Notes under the pieces: model-generated | The model's input: the letters and a program-made list of their open reading frames with translations, nothing else | Database searches by the model: none | What the model was told of the DNA's origin: nothing | Shown here: positions 35,883-44,551 of the stretch, in pieces | Numbering within the stretch: position 1 is the first letter of the stretch | Layout of the letters: every line of letters begins with the position of its first letter | DNA from: DAOMFB01 sp963801475 | Lineage (GTDB): Bacteria > Acidobacteriota > Thermoanaerobaculia > UBA5066 | NCBI GenBank assembly: GCA_963801475.1 | Contig: CAWDEX010000001.1 | Span: forward strand, 2,604,001 to 2,668,000 | Length of the DNA: 64,000 nt | Reading direction: 5' to 3' | Program-made: the position numbers and the translations under genes

Positions 35883-36607
35883 GAGAGCCGCTCGCCCAGC
35901 CTCGCTTCGCGCCGGAAGTCCTTTCCGCCGATCTCCACCAGCCGGCACATCTCGGCCAGGCGGCTCCGGACCGGGACGCCGACGCGCCCTTCCAGCGTTT
36001 CGCCCCCCGGCTTCTCGGGCGTGTCGCCGTAGTTCGTCGTCAGGATCGTCAGCCGCTTCCGGTTGTAGCGGGTGTTGAGGAGGCCGTAGAGGACGTCGCG
36101 GGCCCAGTCGGTCGGACGGCGCGCCCCCAGCTCGTCGAGGACGAGGAGCTCGGACTCGCGATAGATCTGGAGGACGTCGTCCTCACTCTCGTCGGAGCCG
36201 CGCGAGAAGGTCGCCTGGATCCGAGACAGGAGGTCGGTGAAGTCGCAGAAGACGCTCCGGACGCCGAGCGTGTCGACGAGCTCCGCGAGGACGGCGGCCG
36301 CGAGGTGCGTCTTCCCGACGCCGACGGGCCCGACGAAGAGGAGGCCGAGGTCGACGGCGGGATAGTCGGCCACGAACCGGCGGGCCGCCGCCTTCGCCCG
36401 CTCCTGGGAGGGCTCCTGCGGCCGGTAGTTCGTCAGCGTGCAGTTCCGGTACCGCTCGGGGATCCGCGCGGCCTGCCGCCGCGCGTCGCGCTCGACGCCC
36501 TCGCGGCAGCGGCACGGCACGAGCTTCCGCCCGTCCTCCGTTTCGAGAAGACCGAATCCCTTGCAGACGGGGCAGGCGGCCGCGGACTCCACGAGGAGAG
36601 GCGCCAT
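35879..36607 (-). CDS. DnaC/DnaI-like AAA+ ATPase
   Basis: The product has 242 residues from ATG 36607. An N-terminal zinc finger (CPVCKGFG and PCRCREG) precedes the AAA+ module: Walker A FVGPVGVGKTHLAAA, Walker B ELLVLDELGA, and the sensor segment ILTTNYG. Proteins of this type load the replicative helicase, or are IstB transposition helpers. No transposase neighbours it, so chromosomal helicase loader or prophage-derived loader are both open. It sits 12 bases after the sigma factor gene. Confidence 0.85.
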   Translation of the reverse strand: MAPLLVESAAACPVCKGFGLLETEDGRKLVPCRCREGVERDARRQAARIPERYRNCTLTNYRPQEPSQERAKAAARRFVADYPAVDLGLLFVGPVGVGKTHLAAAVLAELVDTLGVRSVFCDFTDLLSRIQATFSRGSDESEDDVLQIYRESELLVLDELGARRPTDWARDVLYGLLNTRYNRKRLTILTTNYGDTPEKPGGETLEGRVGVPVRSRLAEMCRLVEIGGKDFRREARLGERLS

Positions 36608-36619
36608 GAGCGGATTGTA

Positions 36620-37507
36620 TTAGTTCAGGTACGCGCGGAGCGCCCGGGACTTCAGCGTCCGCTTGATCCGGGCGATGGCCTGAGCCTCGATCTGCCGGAC
36701 CCGTTCGCGCGAGAGCTTCAGCTCCTCGCCGATCTCCTGGAGCGTCATCGGCTCGCGCTCGCCGTCGCTCCCGTCCTCCGGGATGCCGAACCGCCGGCAG
36801 ACGATGGCCCGCTCTTTCTTCGGAAGGACGTCGAGGAGCTGGCGGGTCTGCTCGATCGAGGAGCGGCGGAGGAGCTGCTCGTCGGCCGCCGCCACGGTCG
36901 TCTGCTCGAGCGTGTCCTCCAGCGTCCGTTCCTCCTCGATCCCGAGCGTCTCCGAGAGGGACTCCGAGGAGCGCGACATGGCCAGGAGCATCTCCACCTC
37001 GGGAGGAGACAGGCCAGCCTCCTCGGCGATCTCCGCAACCGTCGGCTCGCGGCCGAGGCTCCGCGCCAGGATCTCGCGGACGCGGAGGACGCGCGCGTGG
37101 AGGGTCGCCTGCTTGTGCGGGAGGCGGATCGCTCCCCACTGCTCGGAGAGCGCGTGCGAGATGGCCTGCCGGACCCACCAGACGGCGTAGGTGATGAACT
37201 TCACCCCCCGCTCCGCGTCGAAGCGGCGCGCCGCCTGGATGAGGCCGATGTTCCCCTCGTTGATCAGGTCGAGAAAGGAGACCTCCGGCGAGTGGAAGCG
37301 CTTCGCGTAGGAGACGACGAAGCGGAGGTTCGCGCGGACCAGCTCGTCCACGGCCTCCTTCCGCGCCTCCTCCGGCGTCTCCGGGTCCTGGATGAGGCGC
37401 CCCAGCTCGCGCTCGCGCTCGGGGGCGAGAACCGGGTAGCGCGCGATGTCCTCCAGGTACTTGCGGAGAACTCGGGACTCGTCGTCGGCACGGGCGCGCT
37501 GGGTCAC
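36620..37507 (-). CDS. RpoD/RpoS-class sigma-70 factor
   Basis: The product has 295 residues with regions 1.2 to 4 but no long region 1.1. Region 2 contains NLRFVVSYAKRF, FLDLINEGNIGLIQAARRFD and FITYAVWWVRQAI. Region 3 is GREPTVAEIAEEAGLSPPEV. Region 4 is TLQEIGEELKLSRERVRQIEAQAI. This is a group 2 alternative factor or compact primary factor. It lies 52 bases downstream of hspR in the dnaK transcription unit, so heat or HspR control is possible. Confidence 0.92.
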   Translation of the reverse strand: MTQRARADDESRVLRKYLEDIARYPVLAPERERELGRLIQDPETPEEARKEAVDELVRANLRFVVSYAKRFHSPEVSFLDLINEGNIGLIQAARRFDAERGVKFITYAVWWVRQAISHALSEQWGAIRLPHKQATLHARVLRVREILARSLGREPTVAEIAEEAGLSPPEVEMLLAMSRSSESLSETLGIEEERTLEDTLEQTTVAAADEQLLRRSSIEQTRQLLDVLPKKERAIVCRRFGIPEDGSDGEREPMTLQEIGEELKLSRERVRQIEAQAIARIKRTLKSRALRAYLN

Positions 37508-37559
37508 GGAACGCCGATTATCAACCCGCCCGCGCCGCGGCGACGAGATCGGGCTCCCG

Positions 37560-37994
37560 TCAGTCGTACCGGCGGGCCAGGTCGCCCCGGGGGCGGATGA
37601 CGAGAGCCGGGGACCGGTCGACGCCGCGCCCGGCGTGCTCGGCCGCCACGGCCCGGATCGCGTCCATGAGCCGCTCGACCTCTCCCTCCATCTTCTTGAG
37701 GCGGGACCGCAGGTCGAGGATCACCTCCACGCCGGCGAGGTTCACTCCCAGCTCGCGGGTCAGCGTCAGGATGATCTCGAGCCGCTCGACGGTGTCCTGG
37801 TCGTAGAGCCGCGTGTTGCCCGTGGAGCGCGGCGGCCGGATGAGCCCCTCGCGCTCGTAGAGGCGCAGCGTCTGCGGGTGGACCCCGAAGCGCCGCGCCA
37901 CGACCCCGATCAGCACGTACGACGTCTCTCGAGGCCGCCGGGGGGGAGACGAGACCCGCCCGCCGGCCCGGACCTCGTGTCGGTCGTGCTTCAT
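37560..37994 (-). CDS. hspR: HspR-like MerR-family heat-shock repressor
   Basis: The product has 144 residues. The MerR helix-turn-helix reads YVLIGVVARRFGVHPQTLRLYEREGLIRPPRSTGNTRLYD, then a dimer helix GVNLAGVEVILDLRSRLKKMEGEVERL. HspR binds HAIR operators at dnaK and folds with DnaK as co-repressor. It starts seven bases after the dnaK stop, and a HAIR-like site overlaps the dnaK promoter, which fits autoregulation. grpE and dnaJ, usually between dnaK and hspR, are absent. Confidence 0.9.
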   Translation of the reverse strand: MKHDRHEVRAGGRVSSPPRRPRETSYVLIGVVARRFGVHPQTLRLYEREGLIRPPRSTGNTRLYDQDTVERLEIILTLTRELGVNLAGVEVILDLRSRLKKMEGEVERLMDAIRAVAAEHAGRGVDRSPALVIRPRGDLARRYD

Positions 37995-38001
37995 GGGCGG
38001 G

Positions 38002-39906
38002 TCACTTCTTCTCCTCGACGACCTCGGCGTCGATCACGTCGTCGGACTTCCCCTTCGGAGCGCCCGGGTCCGGAGCGCCGGGCGGGGCCGCCTCCGGGGC
38101 CGGGGCCGACTTGTAGAGCGCCTCGGCGATCTTGTAGCTCGCCTTCTGGAGGTCCTGGGCCGCGCGGCGAAGGGCCTCGGCGTCGCCGGCTTTCGCTTCG
38201 AGCACCTTCTTCGCGTCGGCGATGGCGCTCTTGACGCTCTCCTTCTCGGACGACGGCACCTTGTCGCCGCTCTCCTCGACGAGCTTCTCGGTCGCGTAGA
38301 CGAGCGAGTCGAGCTGGTTCTTCGCCTCGACCGCGTCGCGGCGGGTCTTGTCCTCGGCCCGGTGCGCCTCGGCCTGCTTGACGGCGCCCTCGACCTCGTC
38401 CTTCGAGAGGCCGGACGACCCCTCGATCCGGATCCGCTGCTCCTTACCGGTGCCCCGGTCCTTCGCCGCGACGTGCAGGATGCCGTTCGCGTCGATGTCG
38501 AAGGTCACCTCGACCTGCGGCATGCCGCGCGGGGCCGGCGGGATGCCGAGGAGCTGGAACGTGCCGAGCCGCTTGTTGTCGGCGGCCATGTCGCGCTCGC
38601 CCTGGAGGACGACGATCTCGACCGACGTCTGGCCGTCGCTCGCGGTCGAGAAGACCTCGGACTTCTTCGACGGGATCGTCGTGTTCCGTTCGATGAGACG
38701 GGTCATGACGCCGCCCAGCGTCTCGACTCCGAGAGACAGCGGCGTGACGTCGAGAAGGAGCAGGTCCTTCACGTCGCCCGCCAGGACGCCTCCCTGGAGG
38801 GCCGCGCCGACGGCGACGACCTCGTCCGGGTTCACGCCCTTGTGCGGCTCCTTGCCGAACAGCTCCTTGACGATCGCCTGGATCCGCGGCATCCGCGTCT
38901 GGCCGCCCACGAGGACGACCTCGTCGATCTTCTCCGCGGTCAGGTCCGCGTCCTTCAGCGCCTGCCGGCAGGGGGCGACCGAGCGCTGGACGATCTCCTC
39001 GACCATCGATTCGAGCTTGGCCCGCGTCAGCTTGATCGTCATGTGCTTCGGTCCCGCCGCGTCGGCGGTGATGAACGGGAGGTTGATCTCGGACTCCAGC
39101 GTCGTGGAAAGCTCGATCTTGGCCTTTTCGGCGGCCTCCTTGAGGCGCTGCATCGCCATCGGGTCCTTCCCGAGGTCGATCCCCTGGTCCTTCTTGAACT
39201 CCGCGAGGAGCCAGTCCGCGATCCGCTGGTCGATGTTGTCGCCGCCGAGGTGCGTGTCCCCGTTCGTGGACTTCACCTCGACGACCCCCTCGCCCACCTC
39301 GAGGATCGAGATGTCGAACGTGCCGCCGCCGAAGTCGTAGACGGCGATCGTCTCGTTCTTCTTCTTGTCGAGGCCGTACGCGAGCGCGGCCGCCGTCGGC
39401 TCGTTGACGAGCCGCTCGACCTTCAGGCCGGCGATCTGTCCCGCGTCCTTCGTGGCCTGGCGCTGCGCGTCGTTGAAGTAGGCCGGGACGGTGATGACCG
39501 CCCTCTCGACCTTCTCCCCGAGGTAGGCCTCGGCGGCCTCCTTGAGCTTGGTCAGGATCATCGCCGAGATCTCGGGCGGCGAGAACTCCTTTCCCTGGAC
39601 CAGGACGCGGGCATCGCCGTTCGACGAGCGGACGACCTTGTAGGGGACCATCTTCATCTCGGCGCTCACCTCTTCGTAGCGCCGCCCCATGAAGCGCTTG
39701 ATCGAGTAGACGGTGTTCTCCGGATTCGTGACGGCCTGCCTCTTGGCGACCTGTCCGACGAGCCTTTCTCCCGACTTCGCGAAGCCGACGACGGAAGGCG
39801 TCGTGCGCCCCCCCTCGGAATTCGCAATGACCTCCGCGCTTCCCCCCTCGAGAACGGAGACGACGCTGTTCGTCGTTCCGAGGTCGATGCCGATGATCTT
39901 GCTCAT
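38002..39906 (-). CDS. dnaK: Hsp70 chaperone DnaK
   Basis: The product has 634 residues, the standard length. The ATPase domain begins KIIGIDLGTTNSVVSVLEGG; the phosphate loop YDFGGGTFDISILEVGEG and linker DVTPLSLGVETLGG (with LLLDV) are present. The substrate-binding domain and helical lid follow, ending in an acidic tail (SDDVIDAEVVEEKK). It refolds proteins with DnaJ and GrpE. ATG 39906 has GGAGG seven bases upstream. Transcription starts from the promoter at 39939-39967. Confidence 0.98.
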   Translation of the reverse strand: MSKIIGIDLGTTNSVVSVLEGGSAEVIANSEGGRTTPSVVGFAKSGERLVGQVAKRQAVTNPENTVYSIKRFMGRRYEEVSAEMKMVPYKVVRSSNGDARVLVQGKEFSPPEISAMILTKLKEAAEAYLGEKVERAVITVPAYFNDAQRQATKDAGQIAGLKVERLVNEPTAAALAYGLDKKKNETIAVYDFGGGTFDISILEVGEGVVEVKSTNGDTHLGGDNIDQRIADWLLAEFKKDQGIDLGKDPMAMQRLKEAAEKAKIELSTTLESEINLPFITADAAGPKHMTIKLTRAKLESMVEEIVQRSVAPCRQALKDADLTAEKIDEVVLVGGQTRMPRIQAIVKELFGKEPHKGVNPDEVVAVGAALQGGVLAGDVKDLLLLDVTPLSLGVETLGGVMTRLIERNTTIPSKKSEVFSTASDGQTSVEIVVLQGERDMAADNKRLGTFQLLGIPPAPRGMPQVEVTFDIDANGILHVAAKDRGTGKEQRIRIEGSSGLSKDEVEGAVKQAEAHRAEDKTRRDAVEAKNQLDSLVYATEKLVEESGDKVPSSEKESVKSAIADAKKVLEAKAGDAEALRRAAQDLQKASYKIAEALYKSAPAPEAAPPGAPDPGAPKGKSDDVIDAEVVEEKK

Positions 39907-39938
39907 GGAAATACCTCCGCTTCCTGCAGACGGAGGTA

Positions 39939-39968
39939 AAGATAAAACCTTAGTGAAATGTTGTCAAG
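39939..39968 (-). promoter_or_regulatory. dnaK promoter overlapped by a HAIR-like HspR operator
   Basis: Read on the minus strand, TTGACA (39962-39967) and TATCTT (39939-39944) are 17 bases apart. Across the -35 and spacer lies CTTGACA-N7-ACTAAGG (39948-39968). It matches the HAIR consensus CTTGAGT-N7-ACTCAAG at 10 of 14 positions with the exact seven-base spacer. HspR binding there would block RNA polymerase. Confidence 0.6.
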
Positions 39969-40014
39969 TCAATGACGCAGGAAAATCTTCATTGCCGATG
40001 TATGAAATGGCAAA

Positions 40015-41298
40015 CTACTTGAATTCAATGACTTCCCTGTCCGACCTCTGTTCGGAGACGGACCCTGGCGATTTCAGAACGAGGCTTCTCGAGAAGAGAA
40101 GGTCGACGTCCGTCTTACCGTCACGGTCGAACCCGACCAGGTAGAACTTGTTTCCCTGCACGATGTAGCGGTAACGGTTCCCCAGCGGATCGATGAGGTC
40201 GTCCGGTTCGAGGATCTTCACCGCGACGAGCCGTTCGAGCGTCTCGGGGAACCTGCCGGAGAGGAGACCGAAGGCGTCCACGCCCTCGGCCACCCGCCGC
40301 AGCCGAAGAAGGGATTGCGTCTTCTGGAAGTCATCGAGGACCACCGCGTGCCGACGCGGGACCGTCACGAGGTTCAGCGGGTTCCCCGACTGGAAGTGGA
40401 GGCCGACGAGGCCGAGAAGCGCGAGCCCGAGGCCGACGAAGAGGGTCACGTCGATCGGGCGGCGAACGGCGACCGGGGGGGTCGCGAGGACGGCCTCCGG
40501 GCGGTGGGGGGCGCCCACCTCCTCGATCAGACCGCGGCTCACGAGGTCGTAGAAGGCCTTGCAGCCGTCGAACTCGGAGAGGAAGGTCAGCTCGTTGATC
40601 TCGGCGACCGTGCGCCGGCCGTCGACGAGCTCGTAGACGGCCCACTCCGCACGGGAGATCCGGACGGGGTCGAGGCGGCGGTCCTTCCCCGGCCTCTCCG
40701 GCACGGCCTCCACCTGGTCCGTCAGCTCCTCGTCGTCGGCCGGGATCACGGGCTGCGCCACGGGAACCCTCTGGTAGACGAGATCGAGCGAGCGGACGAC
40801 CTTCTCGATGATGGGCCACTCGTCCACCATGCGCGCCCCCTCCATGAGGAGGCGTTCGACGGCGAGGGGCGTCGTCGACTCGTGGTCGTAGTCGACGTGG
40901 TCGGTCTGCTCGAAAGAGTAGTCGCCGTCCGTCCACCGGAAGAGCCCGTACGCGATCCGCTTGATCTGGATGTCCAGCCCGTCGCGAAGATCCTGCGCCG
41001 TACAGAACCCGTTCTTCAGGAGGATGAACCCGAGGCGCTGCAGGGTCTGCGACTGGATCTCCAGGGCCCTCTGGAGGGCCTCGGGCGAGAGCCGGCGCGT
41101 CTTGACGAGCACGGTACCGAGCCGGGTGTCGAGCCGCTGTGCCGAGGACTCCGCCGAGACGAGCATCCCGTCGACGAAGCCGAGCGAGACGGTGTCGGAC
41201 GGGCTCCGGACGTTCAGGAGCCCCGTCTTGTGCTGCAGCGCGATGAGCTGCAGGATGTCGGCCAGCGAAAAGTCGCGAAGGGTGCCTTCGAGCGCCAT
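40015..41298 (-). CDS. DUF4388 (PATAN) protein with a membrane helix and a pseudopilin-G-like tail
   Basis: The product has 427 residues from ATG 41298, two bases after the upstream stop. Residues 1-115 are a PATAN/DUF4388 domain (MALEGTLRDFSLADILQLIA, QHKTGLLNV, GRLGTVLV-type repeat). A second helical part follows to about 265. One membrane helix lies at about 283-301 (TLFVGLGLALLGLVGL). The C-terminal region after it ends with DPLGNRYRYIVQGNKFYLVG and DRDGKTDVD, like the end of type II secretion major pseudopilins. PATAN domains are linked to gliding and surface signalling. The combination is unusual. Confidence 0.75.
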   Translation of the reverse strand: MALEGTLRDFSLADILQLIALQHKTGLLNVRSPSDTVSLGFVDGMLVSAESSAQRLDTRLGTVLVKTRRLSPEALQRALEIQSQTLQRLGFILLKNGFCTAQDLRDGLDIQIKRIAYGLFRWTDGDYSFEQTDHVDYDHESTTPLAVERLLMEGARMVDEWPIIEKVVRSLDLVYQRVPVAQPVIPADDEELTDQVEAVPERPGKDRRLDPVRISRAEWAVYELVDGRRTVAEINELTFLSEFDGCKAFYDLVSRGLIEEVGAPHRPEAVLATPPVAVRRPIDVTLFVGLGLALLGLVGLHFQSGNPLNLVTVPRRHAVVLDDFQKTQSLLRLRRVAEGVDAFGLLSGRFPETLERLVAVKILEPDDLIDPLGNRYRYIVQGNKFYLVGFDRDGKTDVDLLFSRSLVLKSPGSVSEQRSDREVIEFK

Positions 41299-41300
41299 CG

Positions 41301-43238
41301 TCAGCCCCTCCGCGCCGTCGTCTGGCCGAAGATCCATCCGATCGCCGCCAGCGCGCCCCAGAAGACGAGGGCCGGGAGCACCGGCGTGAGGACGGGGCGG
41401 GGCACGACGCCGAAGCACTCCCTCGCGAACACTCCCAGGAGTCCGGCGGAGAAGAGGAACATCGCGGTGAGGCCGGCCAGGACCCTCGATTCGAGAAAGG
41501 CCGACGTGCCGGGTATGACGAGGTTGAGGACCCAGCGCACCCGCTCCTGGATCGTCTTCCTCCGGCGGACGTCGTCCAGCTTCTGCATCTTCGTCTCGAT
41601 GGCGACGCCATCCTTCTTCAGGTAGACGTGGATGCACTGCGAGCAGAGGAGGCTGCTTTCGCCCGGGGGTTTGCACCGGCGGCAGAAGGTCCGGCCGCAC
41701 TTCTGGCACTCCGCGGCGTAGGCGTCCCCGCGCTGACGGCGCCGGTCGAGGAGGATCGCCGCGAGAAGGGCCGCCGGGACGCCGAGGAGGATCGGGATCC
41801 GCCAGGCCGCGCCGGGGCTGTAGGTCCGGAACAGGCCCAGAAGGTGCCGCCCGCGGGCGTCGCGCTCCAGCGCCGCGGCCTTCGCGCGGGCCTCCTCCGG
41901 CGTATACGGCAGGGAGACGACCTTCACGAGTGTCGGCGCGTCCTGGAACGCCTGAACCATCGCCGCGTCGAGGGCCCGGGCCTCGCCCAGCATCCGGGCC
42001 GCCTCGACCGTCCGGAAGGTCTCGGCGAAGAGAAGTGCAAGGTTGTAGCGGGCCGGCACGCTCCGGGGATCGCGCCGGAGCGCCTCCTGATAGTCCTCCT
42101 GCGCGGAGCCGAGATCGCCGTCGACGAACCGGATGTTGCCGCGGTTCACGAGCGAGCGGCTCTCGCGGGGCGACAGCTGGGCCGCCGCCGTGTACTCCGC
42201 CACGGCCCGCTCGTTCTGCCCGAGGGACTGGTAGACCCGGCCGAGGAGGAACCGGATGTCCACGTCGTCAGGCAGGAGGTTCCGCGCCTGCTCCAGGCTG
42301 TCGACGACCCGCTGGTCGTAACGCGACTCCGCCAGGGCCTCGGCGCTCCGGACGATCGCCGACGAGGAGACCGCCAGCTCGTACGACGCCCGGTCGAGGA
42401 GCGGCAGGAGCGGCACCGCAAGCGCCAGCGCACCGACGGCGGCGACCTTCTGCGGCCACGTCGCGTAGCCGAAGACGAGGACCAGAAGGAACAGCCCGAA
42501 CCAGAGGACGTCGAGCGAGAGGAGAAGGGGCGACAGGAGCATCGCGGCGACGAGCAGGTCGGCGCCCTGCCCGCCGGGGAGCAGCCGGCCGGCGATCTCC
42601 GACAGGTCGTGGGCGACGCGCCGTCCGTGCCGGACATAGAGGACGGCGAGCACGGCGACGGCCGTCGCGAGCCCCGCGAAAGCAAGGACGAGCACGAAGC
42701 GCGTCAGAAGGATGCGCCGTGATTCCCCGTCCGCCAGCGTGGCCCGACACGCCCCGAGGAACTCCGGAACGAGGGAGCGGAACTGACGCGTCCGAATCGC
42801 CAGGGACAGGCGCGCCCACCTCGGCTCGGGGAGATCCGGGTCGAGGCGCGTCGCGGACTGGAACGCCTCGCGCGCCAGATCCAGCTTCCCCTGCTCCACC
42901 TGCCGGCGGCCGAGGATCGTCGCCGCGAGGGCGAGGTCCGTGGCTCTCCGAATCTCGATCCTCTGCGCGTACTTGAGAATTTCGTCGATCTTGGCCCGTC
43001 CCGTGATCGGATCCCCCTCTTCCTGGGCCGAAAGCCAGGCGAACCACTGGCTGCGGATCTGCCGGCGGAACGCGAGCTCGGTCGATTCCCCCGGAGCCAC
43101 CAGGACCTGAGCCGGCGCGGATCCGGCGGCGAGGGCCACGGCCAGGAGCACCGCCCGGGCCGCGCCCCGGGAGAGGAAGCCTCCTCCGCGGCCGCCTCGC
43201 GGCAGGTCACGGGCGGGACCGGCTCCGGCTCGCTTCAG
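41301..43238 (-). CDS. Membrane TPR protein with a zinc-binding segment; apparent CTG start
   Basis: If translation starts at CTG 43238, which overlaps the upstream stop as CTGA, the product has 645 residues with a proper signal peptide: a basic stretch then AVLLAVALAAGSAPAQ. The first GTG (43151) would lose the basic residues. Two membrane helices follow (FVLVLAFAGLATAVAVLAVLY and LWFGLFLLVLVFGYA), then at least three TPRs (VDIRFLLGRVYQSLGQNERAV, RSLVNRGNIRFVDGDLGSAQ). A short Cys motif (CQKCGRTFCRRCKPPG, CSQC) may bind zinc. The C-terminus has more membrane helices. It is coupled to the DUF4388 gene. Function unknown. Confidence 0.7.
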   Translation of the reverse strand: MKRAGAGPARDLPRGGRGGGFLSRGAARAVLLAVALAAGSAPAQVLVAPGESTELAFRRQIRSQWFAWLSAQEEGDPITGRAKIDEILKYAQRIEIRRATDLALAATILGRRQVEQGKLDLAREAFQSATRLDPDLPEPRWARLSLAIRTRQFRSLVPEFLGACRATLADGESRRILLTRFVLVLAFAGLATAVAVLAVLYVRHGRRVAHDLSEIAGRLLPGGQGADLLVAAMLLSPLLLSLDVLWFGLFLLVLVFGYATWPQKVAAVGALALAVPLLPLLDRASYELAVSSSAIVRSAEALAESRYDQRVVDSLEQARNLLPDDVDIRFLLGRVYQSLGQNERAVAEYTAAAQLSPRESRSLVNRGNIRFVDGDLGSAQEDYQEALRRDPRSVPARYNLALLFAETFRTVEAARMLGEARALDAAMVQAFQDAPTLVKVVSLPYTPEEARAKAAALERDARGRHLLGLFRTYSPGAAWRIPILLGVPAALLAAILLDRRRQRGDAYAAECQKCGRTFCRRCKPPGESSLLCSQCIHVYLKKDGVAIETKMQKLDDVRRRKTIQERVRWVLNLVIPGTSAFLESRVLAGLTAMFLFSAGLLGVFARECFGVVPRPVLTPVLPALVFWGALAAIGWIFGQTTARRG

Positions 43239-43687
43239 CCTCGCCTCGCAGGCGTCGGAGCCGGCGGCCGGCCGGCGGGCGGGGCGGCGAGCCTCGCGAA
43301 GACGAGCTGGAGCTCGCCGAGGAGGTTCTCAAGCGCGTCGTTCTCCTGGAAGGAAAGCCGCCCGCGCGTCTTCTCGCGAAGGGCGACGAGCGAGTCGATG
43401 ATCTGCCGGGCCCCCTGGAGATCGACCTGCCGCCGGCCCGTCGCCGGGTCGGGGAAGCCCTCCATGTAAAGGGCCGCCGTCTGCCCGAGCATGTCGAGGA
43501 GGCGGAGGAACCCCGGGTGGGTCTCGGGCGCCGGCTCGGCGGCGGCCGGCGCGGGCGCCGCGGCGGGGGGCGCCTCCGGCGTCACGTCGTCCTTCTCGAG
43601 CTCTGCCTTCGTTTCGTCGCGCAGCTCGCCGTCCGCCGTGAAGAGGCGGCGGTCCACCACCTTGATGGTCTTCTCGCCTTCGGTCAT
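43235..43687 (-). CDS. DUF1844 protein
   Basis: The product has 150 residues. The DUF1844 core is visible in the middle: HPGFLRLLDMLGQTAALYMEG, then DLQGARQIIDSLVALREKTRG and ENDALENLLGELQLVFARL. The front (TIKVVDRRLFTADGELR) is the usual conserved start, and an Ala/Pro-rich linker joins the two. Function is unknown; it is cytoplasmic. It diverges from mazG with only 48 bases between starts, and its stop overlaps the CTG start of the next gene. Confidence 0.85.
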   Translation of the reverse strand: MTEGEKTIKVVDRRLFTADGELRDETKAELEKDDVTPEAPPAAAPAPAAAEPAPETHPGFLRLLDMLGQTAALYMEGFPDPATGRRQVDLQGARQIIDSLVALREKTRGRLSFQENDALENLLGELQLVFARLAAPPAGRPPAPTPARRG

Positions 43688-43735
43688 AGGGCCTCGCAGA
43701 AGTCATTATTCTACGCAACGAGGAGGGACGACGGC

Positions 43736-44551
43736 GTGAGAGTGGAATCCTCGCCCCCCGGGCGCGACGCGGAGGCCGGCGCGGCCGTGGCCGAGCTGGT
43801 CCGCCTGATGGACCGGCTCCGGACGGAATGCCCCTGGGACCGGAAACAGACCTTCCGGACCCTCTCCGGCTATCTTCTCGAGGAATGCTACGAGGCGCTG
43901 GACGCCCTGTCTCGCGAGGACTGGGACGAGGCCGAGGCCGAACTCGGTGACCTTCTCTTCGAGATCGTCTTCCTCGCGCGGCTCGGAAGCGAGACGGGGG
44001 CGTTCGACCTCGGCTCGTGCGCGAGGCGCATCCACGCGAAGATGGTCGCCCGGCACCCGCACGTCTTCGGCGAGGCCCGGGTGCGCGATGCCGAAGGCGT
44101 CCGGCTCCAGTGGGAAGCGATCAAGGAAAAGGAGCGGGCGGAGAAGGGGACCTCGCCGTTCGACGGCGTCCCGAGAGCCCTGCCGGCGCTCCTCAAGGCC
44201 ATCCGGATGACGTCGCGCGCGGCCGACCTCGGATTCGACTGGGAGCGCGACGCCGACGTCCTCGCCAAGCTCGACGAGGAGGTGGGCGAATTCAAGGCCG
44301 AGGTCCTGAAGGAAGACGCGGCACGGGAGCGGATCGCCCACGAGATCGGCGACATCCTCTTCACCGTCGTGAACGTCGCGCGGCGGCTCCACGTCGACCC
44401 GGAGGCCGCCCTCCAGGCGACGAACGCCCGGTTCGCGCGGCGCTTCGAGGAGGTCTCCCGGCGAGTCGCGGCGGCGGGCGGCGAGGTCTCGAAGACTCCG
44501 CTCGCCGAGCTCGACCGGCTCTGGGAGGAGGCGAAGGCCTCCGAGCGGTGA
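43736..44551 (+). CDS. mazG: Nucleoside triphosphate pyrophosphohydrolase MazG
   Basis: The product has 271 residues from GTG 43736, with GAGGAGG upstream. It has two MazG repeats. The first has CPWDRKQTFRTLSGYLLEECYE and EELGDLLFEIVFLARL-type acidic ligands (AEAELGDLLFEIVF). The second has ELEEEVGEFKAEV-like KLDEEVGEFKAEVLKE and EIGDILFTVVNVARR. It hydrolyses NTPs to NMP and PPi, cleaning the nucleotide pool. Its stop TGA abuts the opposing stop of the next gene (TGATCA). Confidence 0.94.
   Translation: MRVESSPPGRDAEAGAAVAELVRLMDRLRTECPWDRKQTFRTLSGYLLEECYEALDALSREDWDEAEAELGDLLFEIVFLARLGSETGAFDLGSCARRIHAKMVARHPHVFGEARVRDAEGVRLQWEAIKEKERAEKGTSPFDGVPRALPALLKAIRMTSRAADLGFDWERDADVLAKLDEEVGEFKAEVLKEDAARERIAHEIGDILFTVVNVARRLHVDPEAALQATNARFARRFEEVSRRVAAAGGEVSKTPLAELDRLWEEAKASER

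Noticed and set aside
37993..39939. A 648-codon open frame antisense to dnaK
   Set aside because: Well-known antisense artefact of dnaK codon usage; no domain is visible and dnaK is intact.
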